Assembly: GCA_947175195.1 (NCBI GenBank)
Contig: CAMWLQ010000001.1
Coordinates: 124,001-188,000 of the forward strand
Direction: 5' to 3'
Origin: an uncultured Clostridia bacterium
Lineage (GTDB): Bacteria > Bacillota > Clostridia > Christensenellales > Pumilibacteraceae
Length of the DNA: 64,000 nucleotides
Position numbers and translations under genes: made by a program
Notes under the pieces: model-generated
What the model was told of the DNA's origin: nothing
Seen by the model: only the letters and a program-made list of their open reading frames with translations
Databases searched by the model: none
Part shown: positions 35,463 through 42,464 of the stretch, one piece after another
Position numbering within the stretch: the stretch's first letter is position 1
Layout of the letters: every line of letters starts with the position of its first letter

Positions 35463-36941
35463 TTATTTTTTTCTGTTATTCTTGGACATATCCACGCCCA
35501 TAAGGTCGTTGGGATCGGGTCTGCCGCCACGCACAACCGTGCGCGCACCGCCCGTGCTGCCCTTTTTGGACTTTTTGTCCTTTTTGTCTTTATTTACGAC
35601 CTCGGTATTATCCGCGTTCGCCGTGGTCAACGCGTCGCGCGCCCCGGCGTTGGGATTTGCGCCCTTTACAAAATGCATAATGGGCGACTGCTTGGACGAG
35701 GATGCCGCGACGGCGCGGGGACTGCCTGTAGCAATGCCGTAATTGCGGCTGCGCCTGCGGTTGTCTATCAGCTTGATAATTCCGCTGAACAGCAGGTTAA
35801 AGAACAATGTTGTTGCGCTGTTCATCACCATATATATAGCGAAAATGGACGCATACTGAATGGCGAACACCGCCATCATTATGGGCATAATCACCATCAT
35901 AACCTTCATTGACGTAGCCGTGCCGCCCTTGGCGTTTACCTGACCGGCGCGCTTTTGCTGAATCATGGAAAGTATTTGCGAGCCGAGCGACAGCAATACT
36001 ACAAGTATAGGCAGTATGAGGTAACCGTTGGTACGGCTTTGCGTTTTGTCGCTAAGCAACTTACCCATGACCTCGTTGTACATGGTTTTGTTAAACGCCT
36101 TGGCATGCTCGGCGGTCGGGACCTTGCTGGTGCTTGCCGATTTGTAATCGTCCACACCCTTTTGGAACGCCGTCCAGTCGAGTATTGCCTGATCGCCCCA
36201 AGGCACGTCGGGCGCCCAAATGTTCTTTACCCAAAGGAATGACGCCTGTACCTTTTTTATCTTTTTGTCGTTGCGCAAAACCTTGAAATCACTCGGCAAC
36301 ACCGCTTTGTACTCGGCGTTTTCCATCAGCTTTTGCGTATAACTCTCGTCCAGTCCGTAGTAGTACATTTGGTAAACCACGTCCTGTCCGACGCTGACCG
36401 CAATATTGTTGTACTGCGTGCGCTGCTCCTCGGTGAGCTCGGCGTGTTCCTCGTCGGGATCGTAAATTTGGCAACGAACATACCGATACTCGTCGTACAT
36501 CGTGGTATATTCTTTAAACGTCATGTATTCGGCAATGGTTTGCATGGAAATCCACAGCGTAATGAACACGACGAGCGTGACAATCATAGGCAAGCACGAC
36601 GAAAAATAGCTATAACCCTCTTTGCGGTTAAGCTCCATCTGCTTTTGGGAGAACGCCTGTTTATCGTGACCGTACTGCTTTTGGATTTTCTCCATCGTCG
36701 GTTTGAGGCGTTCGGTAATCTTTTGGTTTTTGTGCATTTTGTAGCGCTGGAAAAAGTCGAGCGGCGAAAGCACCAACTTTAACAGCACGGTAAACACGAC
36801 AATGCGCCAGCCGTAATCGACTACAAATGCGAACGTATTCAGTATGAGCAAATGCCACATACTGCCGGGCGCGGCAACGGACGGCGTGATTGACGCCGGC
36901 ACCGCACCCAATAATGCAAATACGGAATTTAAAACAGCCAT
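35463..36941 (-). CDS. yidC: Membrane protein insertase YidC/SpoIIIJ
   Basis: YidC inserts and folds inner-membrane proteins with or without SecYEG. The 492-residue protein has the expected hydrophobic segments, including the first conserved helix (WRIVVFTVLLKLVLSPLDFFQRYKMHKNQK) and the C-terminal helices near 320-400. The Arg that lies in the hydrophilic groove of YidC/SpoIIIJ (T-x3-R-x4-PL) appears as Lys (TVLLKLVLSPL). A large outside loop of about 140 residues (about 150-290) and a charged tail make it much longer than the usual 260 residues. GGAG precedes the ATG, which overlaps yidD by 13 bp. Confidence 0.92.
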   Translation of the reverse strand: MAVLNSVFALLGAVPASITPSVAAPGSMWHLLILNTFAFVVDYGWRIVVFTVLLKLVLSPLDFFQRYKMHKNQKITERLKPTMEKIQKQYGHDKQAFSQKQMELNRKEGYSYFSSCLPMIVTLVVFITLWISMQTIAEYMTFKEYTTMYDEYRYVRCQIYDPDEEHAELTEEQRTQYNNIAVSVGQDVVYQMYYYGLDESYTQKLMENAEYKAVLPSDFKVLRNDKKIKKVQASFLWVKNIWAPDVPWGDQAILDWTAFQKGVDDYKSASTSKVPTAEHAKAFNKTMYNEVMGKLLSDKTQSRTNGYLILPILVVLLSLGSQILSMIQQKRAGQVNAKGGTATSMKVMMVIMPIMMAVFAIQYASIFAIYMVMNSATTLFFNLLFSGIIKLIDNRRRSRNYGIATGSPRAVAASSSKQSPIMHFVKGANPNAGARDALTTANADNTEVVNKDKKDKKSKKGSTGGARTVVRGGRPDPNDLMGVDMSKNNRKK

Positions 36942-37213
36942 TTCATATCTCCGTGGGGATTGTCCGGAACGGGGTCAAACCCGCCGGCTTTCCAAGGCAC
37001 GCACCTAAGCAGTCGTTTGGTTCCCAAAAATATGCCGCGTATCACGCCGAACTTTTTTATCGCATCCACCATATACGTGGAGCAGCTGGGCGTGTAAATG
37101 CATACGTCGGGCGTCAGCGGCGAAATGCACTTTTTGTAAAAGTACACCAGCCCCAAAAACAACCACCTGAACGTGATAATACTAATAATGACGCGCTTGA
37201 CTTTTTTTGTCAT
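36929..37213 (-). CDS. yidD: Membrane protein insertion efficiency factor YidD
   Basis: A 94-residue YidD family protein. Seen are the membrane-bound N-terminal amphipathic helix, YKKCISPLTPDVCIYTPSCSTYMVDAIKKFG with its three conserved Cys, and GTKRLLRCVPWKAGGFDPVPDN, the family signature. It helps YidC-dependent insertion. The ATG overlaps the rnpA stop by 4 bp, and its end overlaps the yidC start. Confidence 0.95.
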   Translation of the reverse strand: MTKKVKRVIISIITFRWLFLGLVYFYKKCISPLTPDVCIYTPSCSTYMVDAIKKFGVIRGIFLGTKRLLRCVPWKAGGFDPVPDNPHGDMKWLF

Positions 37214-37542
37214 TTCAGCAGCTCCGCCTTGTAAAAAAGGCGCTCCACCTCGCCCGACAAAACCTCGAACGACTTGTCCGCTGCGGAGGGCTTAGCCAGC
37301 ACTATCGCCTGACACCCGCGCATAGACGGAATACGCGCCTGCACTGCGGAGCGCAGCCGCCTTTTCACCTTGTTGCGAACAACAGCTTTGCCGACTTTGT
37401 TAGATACCGAAAACCCCACCCGAACGGAATGCGCGGGTGCGGAAAAAATCAAAACTACGTCGGGCTCGGTCACACGCTTGCCGTAACGGTAAACGTAAGC
37501 GAACGAGCCGTGCTTATTGAGTCTGTTGGCTTTGGCTAACAA
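37210..37542 (-). CDS. rnpA: Ribonuclease P protein component
   Basis: The 110-residue RNase P protein binds the catalytic RNA and helps 5' maturation of tRNAs. The family signature is visible: NRLNKHGSFAYVYRYGK at the start, VGFSVSNKVGKAVVRNKVKRRLRSAV in the centre (the RNR helix) and a C-terminal amphipathic part. It starts at TTG 37542, directly after the rpmH stop codon, as the conserved MLAKANRL residues require; an ATG inside would delete the first strand. Confidence 0.95.
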   Translation of the reverse strand: MLAKANRLNKHGSFAYVYRYGKRVTEPDVVLIFSAPAHSVRVGFSVSNKVGKAVVRNKVKRRLRSAVQARIPSMRGCQAIVLAKPSAADKSFEVLSGEVERLFYKAELLK

Positions 37543-37692
37543 TTACTTGCCGAGCGGCGCGGGCGTAAGATTTTTACGACCCTTGTTGCGACGGTTTTTA
37601 AGCACGCGGCGGCCGCCCTGCGTTTTCATTCTTTGACGGAAACCGTGTACCTTGCGTTGTTGACGTTTTTTCGGTTGATAAGTTCTTTTCAT
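37543..37692 (-). CDS. rpmH: Ribosomal protein L34
   Basis: A 49-residue L34, starting [20 protein letters not shown] with the later [15 protein letters not shown] block. The C-terminus runs slightly longer (LTPAPLGK) than the usual 44 residues. GGAG precedes the ATG. It abuts rnpA with no gap. It is the first gene of the rpmH-rnpA-yidD-yidC-jag unit. In most bacteria dnaA lies upstream on the other strand; here ttcA does. Confidence 0.97.
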   Translation of the reverse strand: MKRTYQPKKRQQRKVHGFRQRMKTQGGRRVLKNRRNKGRKNLTPAPLGK

Positions 37693-37744
37693 GATTTTTT
37701 CTCCGATAAATGCGGACACTGCCGCATAATAATTCTACCAAATA

Positions 37745-37773
37745 ATTATACCTTAAAACTCTCTTTAAGTCAA
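37745..37773 (-). promoter_or_regulatory. Promoter of the rpmH operon
   Basis: On the minus strand: TTGACT (37773-37768), a 17-nt spacer and TATAAT (37750-37745), about 53 nt before the rpmH start. Confidence 0.85.
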
Positions 37774-37794
37774 GAGAATAGGGCGCTAATTTCA

Positions 37795-37823
37795 TTGCAA
37801 TATTTTTTATATTGCGCTAAAAT
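37795..37823 (+). promoter_or_regulatory. Promoter of ttcA, leaderless type
   Basis: TTGCAA (37795-37800), a 17-nt spacer and TAAAAT (37818-37823). ATG 37830 is 6 nt downstream and has no Shine-Dalgarno. Confidence 0.6.
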
Positions 37824-37829
37824 ATAGGT

Positions 37830-38549
37830 ATGAAATTACAAAAGCTACTTTCATTGGTACGCAAATGCGACGCCGATTTCGGATTGATAGAGTCGGGCGA
37901 CCGCATAGCGGTGGGACTGTCGGGCGGCAAGGACTCGCTTGCGCTCCTGTATGCCCTTAGCGGCTACCGCAGGTTTTGCCCGCACCCGTTCGAGCTGTGC
38001 GCGGTCGTGATAGACGCTGGCGCAGGCTGCGACTTTTCCCCGCTTGCGCCGATGTGCGAAAAGCTTAACGTGCCGCTGCACATAGTGGAAACACAAATCG
38101 CGCCCATAGTGTTCGAGGAACGCAAGGAGAAAAACCCGTGCTCGCTGTGCGCCAAAATGCGGCGCGGCGCGCTTGACAACAAGCTGATAGAGCTGGGCTA
38201 CAACGTGCTTGCGCTCGGACACAACGCCGACGATATGGTGGAAACCTTTCTTTTGAGCATGCTGTACGAGGGACGGCTGAACACGCTACAGCCAAAATCG
38301 TATCTCGACCGCGCGGGCATAAAGCTTATTCGCCCGTTGCTGTACGTGCGCGAAAAGGAAACGGCGGCGTTCGTGCGCGAAAACGACATTGCGGTGGTGC
38401 ACAACCCTTGCCCCGCCAACGGCAATACCGAGCGCGAAACAATGAAATCGCTAATAGCCGATATGTGCCGCGTAACGCCCGACGCGTTCGAGCGCACACA
38501 TTCGGCGCTCACCCACCCCGAACGCAACAACCTGCTCAAAAAGGATTAA
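37830..38549 (+). CDS. ttcA: tRNA 2-thiocytidine biosynthesis protein TtcA-like
   Basis: A 239-residue PP-loop ATPase of the TtcA/TtuA group, which thiolates C32 in some tRNAs. The PP-loop is GLSGGKDSLALL (about 29-40). A CxxC pair (CSLCAKMRRG) and a later Cys (HNPCPANG) are the cluster ligands of TtcA. LALGHNADDMVETFLLSMLYEGRL matches the conserved central block. The mRNA appears leaderless. It is followed 6 bp later by a HAD phosphatase with AAGGA, so the two are co-transcribed. Divergent from rpmH. Confidence 0.85.
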   Translation: MKLQKLLSLVRKCDADFGLIESGDRIAVGLSGGKDSLALLYALSGYRRFCPHPFELCAVVIDAGAGCDFSPLAPMCEKLNVPLHIVETQIAPIVFEERKEKNPCSLCAKMRRGALDNKLIELGYNVLALGHNADDMVETFLLSMLYEGRLNTLQPKSYLDRAGIKLIRPLLYVREKETAAFVRENDIAVVHNPCPANGNTERETMKSLIADMCRVTPDAFERTHSALTHPERNNLLKKD

Positions 38550-38555
38550 TACCGT

Positions 38556-39218
38556 ATGTTCAAAAATATTCTTTTCGATTTGGACGGCACGCTCACCGAC
38601 TCGTTTGAGGGCATAACAAACTCCGCGCTGTACGCACTGCACACAATGGGCGTGCCCGAATATAATAAGTCCAATCTTAATTTCTTTGTAGGTCCGCCGT
38701 TATTCGATTCGTTCGGAAGGATATTCGACGGCGACGAACAAAAAGTCGAACGCGCTATAACGCTGTACCGCGAATACTTTGCAGACCACGGTTGGAAGGA
38801 AAACCGCGTATACGACGGAGTACCGCAAATGCTGCAGCAGCTTGCGGATATGGGCAAAACGCTGATTGTAGCGACAAGCAAGCCCGAGCTTTTCGCCCGC
38901 CGCATAGTCGAGTACTTCGATCTAAGCAAATACTTTGTATTCGTAGCCGGCGCGTCAATGGACAGCAGTAGGGCGAAAAAAGCGAAGGTTATAGAATACG
39001 CCATAGCAAACACAGGCATAGACAAAGCCGACACAATTATGATTGGCGACCGCAACCACGATATACTGGGCGCAAAGACGTGCGGACTGAAATCCATGGG
39101 CGTGCTTTACGGTTATGGCGATTTACAAGAACACACCGCCGCCGGCGCCGACTATATAGCCCAAACGCCAAAAGACGTTGTGGATATAATTGCCGCGCAA
39201 ATTAGTGATATAGATTAA
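38556..39218 (+). CDS. HAD-superfamily hydrolase, phosphoglycolate phosphatase-like
   Basis: A 220-residue HAD phosphatase with an alpha-helical cap between motif I and II. Motif I is FDLDGTLTDS (about 6-15), motif II VATSKPE, with the Lys, and motif III MIGDRNHDILGAK. The cap region (FVGPPLFDSFGRIF...YREYFADHGWKENRVYDGV) is typical of the Gph/PgmB subgroup. It probably dephosphorylates a small metabolite such as phosphoglycolate. Co-transcribed with ttcA. Confidence 0.85.
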   Translation: MFKNILFDLDGTLTDSFEGITNSALYALHTMGVPEYNKSNLNFFVGPPLFDSFGRIFDGDEQKVERAITLYREYFADHGWKENRVYDGVPQMLQQLADMGKTLIVATSKPELFARRIVEYFDLSKYFVFVAGASMDSSRAKKAKVIEYAIANTGIDKADTIMIGDRNHDILGAKTCGLKSMGVLYGYGDLQEHTAAGADYIAQTPKDVVDIIAAQISDID

Positions 39219-39371
39219 ATCTGTGATATTTCCGCTTGCGCGAAAGTTGTATTTTGCTAACGCAAAGTTATATTTATTCGCCTTAACTTTGCACATCGAA
39301 ATATCACGCAAAGCATATAACTCGGCAACAGCCGAATATCACTTGCCGAAGGCAAATATAACTGCGTATGT
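39219..39371. repeat. Array of short hairpins spaced by TATAACT/ATATCAC units
   Basis: Several palindromes follow each other: TTTGCTAACGCAAA, TCGGCAACAGCCGA and TTGCCGAAGGCAA, separated by ATATTT, ATATCAC or ATATAAC. No reading frame or known RNA is apparent. The gap separates the convergent HAD and CNNM/CorC genes and may work in both directions as a terminator. Confidence 0.5.
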
Positions 39372-40652
39372 TTACTCTTCTTCCTCGGGCGATACCGTAA
39401 TCTTTACCTCGGACACGCGCTTTTGCGTGGAGCGGGTAACTACTATGTGCAAGCGTTCGTAATCGAAACACTCGCCCGCCACGGGGATTTTTTCCATTTG
39501 CTCGGTTACCCAGCCGCCGACGGACGCCGATTCAAAGTCCTCGCGCACGTCAACGCCGATATAGTCGAACACGTCCAATAGCGACGCATTGCCGTTTACA
39601 ATATATGTGTCGTCGCCCGTCTTTTTGATGAACTCCTCCACCTCGTCATGCTCGTCGTAGATTTCGCCGACCAGCTCCTCCAGTATGTCCTCCATTGTGA
39701 CGATACCGCTGGTGCCGCCGTACTCGTCCACGACGACCGCCATATGGATTTTGCCCTTTTGCATCATGCGGAGCGCGGCGGAAATCTTCATGTTTTCGGA
39801 CAGCCATACCGTGTTTTGCACGCACGCCTTAAAGTCGGTCGCGCCGTCAAGCTTGGCTATAAGGAAATCCTTTTCGTGAACAATGCCGGTAATGGTGTCT
39901 ATAGTGTCGCTGTACACAGGCATGCGCGAATAGCTGTTTTCGCGAAACTTTTTGGCGACCAAATCCATGTCCTCGTCGTCACTGACAGCTACCACGTTTA
40001 CACGGTGGGTCATGATGTCGCCTATGTCCAAGTCCTCGAACTCGATAGCCGAACGTATAAGCTCGGACTCGTGCTCGTCGATACCGCCCTCGTTGTGCGC
40101 CGTTTCCACGTACGTCAACAGCTCGTCCTCGGTAATACCCGGAGTCTTTTTGAACTTGAATATTTTAAGCAACAATTTTTTCCATTGCGAAAAAATCCAC
40201 GTGAGCGGAAAGAACAAAATTTCGAGCGCGAATATAATTCCGCTGAATACACGGACAAAGCCTTCGGGGTGTTCCTTTGCTATCGTCTTGGGCGTGATTT
40301 CGCCGAATATAAGCACGGCAAGCGTCATTACCACGGTGGACACCGTAACACCCGTCGATCCGCCTATAATATCCACAAACAATATCGTCGCAAGCGAGGA
40401 CGCCACGATATTGACAATGTTATTGCCTATAAGTATGGTCGTGATAAGCTTATCGTAAGCGTCGATCATCTTGCCTACGCGCTTGGCCCACTTAACGCCG
40501 TTAGCCTCGAGCGTGTGCAGCCGCACGCGGTTGACGCTAGTAAACGCCGTTTCCGACGCCGAGAAAAATGCAGATAAAAATACAAGTGCTATAAGGACTA
40601 TCAAAAGTCCGACTTGCATAGAGGTCATTACACTTAAATTAGATGGGTCCAT
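39372..40652 (-). CDS. CNNM/CorC (HlyC) family membrane protein with CBS domains
   Basis: The 426-residue product has a DUF21/CNNM membrane domain (about 10-190: LIALVFLSAFFSASETAFTS, then TLEANGVKWAKRVGKMIDAYDKLITTILIGNNIVNIVASSLATIL), two CBS domains (about 210-330: IMTHRVNVVAVSDDEDMD, then VVVDEYGGTSGIVTMEDILEELVGEI) and a C-terminal CorC_HlyC domain (about 345-425). These proteins act in Mg2+ or Co2+ efflux or resistance. A consensus promoter lies upstream with a 37-nt leader; GGGAG is present but unusually far from the ATG. It is a stand-alone gene. Confidence 0.88.
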   Translation of the reverse strand: MDPSNLSVMTSMQVGLLIVLIALVFLSAFFSASETAFTSVNRVRLHTLEANGVKWAKRVGKMIDAYDKLITTILIGNNIVNIVASSLATILFVDIIGGSTGVTVSTVVMTLAVLIFGEITPKTIAKEHPEGFVRVFSGIIFALEILFFPLTWIFSQWKKLLLKIFKFKKTPGITEDELLTYVETAHNEGGIDEHESELIRSAIEFEDLDIGDIMTHRVNVVAVSDDEDMDLVAKKFRENSYSRMPVYSDTIDTITGIVHEKDFLIAKLDGATDFKACVQNTVWLSENMKISAALRMMQKGKIHMAVVVDEYGGTSGIVTMEDILEELVGEIYDEHDEVEEFIKKTGDDTYIVNGNASLLDVFDYIGVDVREDFESASVGGWVTEQMEKIPVAGECFDYERLHIVVTRSTQKRVSEVKITVSPEEEE

Positions 40653-40695
40653 AATGGACGACTGTTACACTCCCGATTTATTATTGAGTGAGATA

Positions 40696-40724
40696 ATTGT
40701 AACATAAGTATATAATTTTGTCAA
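40696..40724 (-). promoter_or_regulatory. Consensus promoter of the CNNM/CorC gene
   Basis: On the minus strand: TTGACA (40724-40719), a 17-nt spacer and TACAAT (40701-40696). Confidence 0.8.
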
Positions 40725-40727
40725 CAT

Positions 40728-40872
40728 TCTTCTTTTAAAAAAGAAGTATGCAAGAAAATTTTATAAGCGTGTGTGCGCGTAATAATTCGTTTTACATTAC
40801 ACCCGAATAATTGCGTGGCGCTGCTTTTTGTCACTCTGAGTGTTTTATGCCCACCGAAGAGTCTCAACCTTT
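40728..40872. repeat. Repeat-rich gap: AAGAAGTA hairpin and a GGTTGAGA arm
   Basis: 40728-40760 is related to the hairpin repeat at 29684. 40840-40872, read on the minus strand, is GGTTGAGACTCTTCGGTGGGC, an arm of the 18892-type element. It overlaps the end of the YcxB-like gene: the stop TGA lies inside GGTTGAGA. Confidence 0.45.
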
Positions 40873-41348
40873 TTCTTTTAACTTTTTACGGACAAGCTTA
40901 TCCTTAAAATATTCCTCAAACTCCTCTATCGTCCCCTCGGTTATCAAATCCTTTTGGCAAACGTAATATACAATCTTATGCGGAAAATAAAATACCATGT
41001 GATACCATTCACCATAGTCTATTACTTTTTTAACATCGTCGTAATACCGTCCGTACTCAAAGTCTTTCCCCGAGCTTATCATTATATCGCTCATAATCGA
41101 TACCTTTGTCGGCATTCGTATCTTTTTTAAATTGACCGGGATAGTTCTATATAAAACTCCACATAAAACAGGCAACGACAACGGGACAAAAAACACTGCC
41201 ACAATCCAATCATCAAAATACCAATCAAAATGATTGGAATACTAAATACAATAAAAACAATGCTTGTAATGATTATTAGCAAACGCGCCTCTAATTTTTT
41301 CATAAAAAGCCTTGCGTTATCCGAAACGTCGCCGCTAAATGTTATCAT
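40864..41348 (-). pseudogene. Frameshifted YcxB-like membrane protein gene
   Basis: The gene is split between two frames. The first part (from ATG 41348, with AGGAG upstream) gives MITFSGDVSDNARLFMKKLEARLL and a membrane segment; the second, in another frame, continues with DDWIVAVFFVPLSLPVLCG as a second membrane segment and a YcxB-like C-terminal domain (SGKDFEYGRYYDDVKKVIDYGEWYHMVFYFP...). Both parts belong to one YcxB-family layout of two membrane helices plus a PH-like domain. The break is near 41215-41230 in an AT-rich stretch (TATTTTGATGATT), consistent with a single indel. The start overlaps the previous gene by 14 bp. A sequence error is possible; otherwise it is a pseudogene. Confidence 0.7.
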
Positions 41349-41784
41349 TTTGCTCATCTCCTGTTGCATTATCCTCTACATTTTCAACTAAATCGTTTGG
41401 CGTGTTTGTTTCCGTAATCGGCGATATATTTTTTCGCCTAATATTTTTGATGACAATAGTTTCGCATATCACATAAAAAATCATTTGAAAAAAGAAGGCT
41501 ACACACCATATCAACGGCATGAATATTAACAACCCCATCCTATTCACAGGAATCATAAGAACAAAAGCAATGATTACTATAACGTCGGTAACGATTTTGG
41601 CAATACTCCAACCTAAAAACCAATGAAACAGCTTTTTCGTGCCATTCCATTCAGGAATAAATTCCACCGTTTTACCTTCCTTTATCCATTGCTTATAAAA
41701 TCTATAAACAGTCATTACTTCATACACGCAAAACAATGCTAATATTGCCAACAATGGCATAACATAATCCGCTATTTCATCCAT
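41335..41784 (-). CDS. Hypothetical membrane protein, four segments
   Basis: A 149-residue protein with about four hydrophobic segments (about 7-26, 56-79, 81-100 and a short one) and an acidic C-terminus (NTPNDLVENVEDNATGDEQNDN). No family is recognised. Its stop codon overlaps the start of the YcxB-like gene, and it lies downstream of the RHS protein and its 178-residue neighbour. All the small genes here are membrane proteins in tight order, the usual form of immunity-type cassettes behind a polymorphic toxin, though that function is inferred. Confidence 0.65.
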   Translation of the reverse strand: MDEIADYVMPLLAILALFCVYEVMTVYRFYKQWIKEGKTVEFIPEWNGTKKLFHWFLGWSIAKIVTDVIVIIAFVLMIPVNRMGLLIFMPLIWCVAFFFQMIFYVICETIVIKNIRRKNISPITETNTPNDLVENVEDNATGDEQNDNI

Positions 41785-41816
41785 ATCTTTTCTGACATTT
41801 ACCTCCCTACAAAAAC

Positions 41817-41900
41817 TTAGTCTTCTTCTTGCGTATAACCCAATACAAGCTCCAAAAACGCCTCCCAGTATGATGCGACGGCACCAAAAAATGAAAACAA
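41817..41900 (-). pseudogene. Possible remnant of a gene end in the RHS operon
   Basis: A 27-codon frame from TTG 41900 ends FFGAVASYWEAFLELVLGYTQEED and has AGGA upstream. It reads like the tail of a protein but is too short to identify. It fills the gap between the 178-residue protein and the four-segment protein, so it may be what is left of a lost cassette gene. Confidence 0.2.
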
Positions 41901-41927
41901 TTAATTATTCCTGCATATTAAATAAAT

Positions 41928-42464
41928 TCAATCCGAATTGTTCTCTATATTTTTCTTCCCCGAGTAATATGTTTCTTCTTTGGCAGGCAAATTAACAATA
42001 GGTTGTTTTAAGTATTGCGCAATAACCGCATATCGCCTTTTACTCAAAGTAATCTGTATCGCGTCTTTTACAGCAATAGCCTCGTTGTACGACATAGTAG
42101 ATAGCTTTTTCGTTTTGGAAAAGAACAAAAACGGTATTAAATGGGACATATAAGTTGCCTCTGCCATTTCGTCCCACGATATATGCAGCTTGCAAAACAC
42201 TCCCAAAAAAGACCTTGATACGCCCGTTTCGTCTATTGTTATTATGCTGTACACTCTCCGTGCACCAGTTATAATCAAGAGTATACTCATTCCCCAAGAG
42301 CCAAATGTCCATAATAAAGCTTGCGGTATCGAATCCGGCGTAAATATTTTACCGTCGGTAACCACAATCGTAAAAATATAAAGACCGCATAGTGCAATCA
42401 TCGCGAGCACAGTACAAACCACAATCGTTGGAGAACAAAAAATTCGTATTTTACGTCGTGCCAT
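41928..42464 (-). CDS. Membrane protein with PH-like domain behind the RHS gene
   Basis: The 178-residue protein has two membrane segments (about 10-36 and 50-72) and a cytosolic bacterial PH-like domain (about 77-165: YSIITIDETGVSRSFLGVFCKLHISWDEMAEATY...). ATG 42464 has GGAAGAAGAG upstream and overlaps the RHS stop by 14 bp; a longer frame from 42503 has no ribosome site. Tight overlap with the RHS gene makes co-translation likely. It is a candidate immunity or membrane partner for the RHS tip. Confidence 0.65.
   Translation of the reverse strand: MARRKIRIFCSPTIVVCTVLAMIALCGLYIFTIVVTDGKIFTPDSIPQALLWTFGSWGMSILLIITGARRVYSIITIDETGVSRSFLGVFCKLHISWDEMAEATYMSHLIPFLFFSKTKKLSTMSYNEAIAVKDAIQITLSKRRYAVIAQYLKQPIVNLPAKEETYYSGKKNIENNSD

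Noticed and set aside
37690..37830. Replication origin between rpmH and ttcA
   Set aside because: No DnaA-box cluster or AT-rich unwinding element with dnaA was seen; both sides are normal promoters.
39219..39371. CRISPR array or tandem repeat
   Set aside because: The hairpin stems differ in sequence and there is no fixed repeat/spacer length or cas gene.
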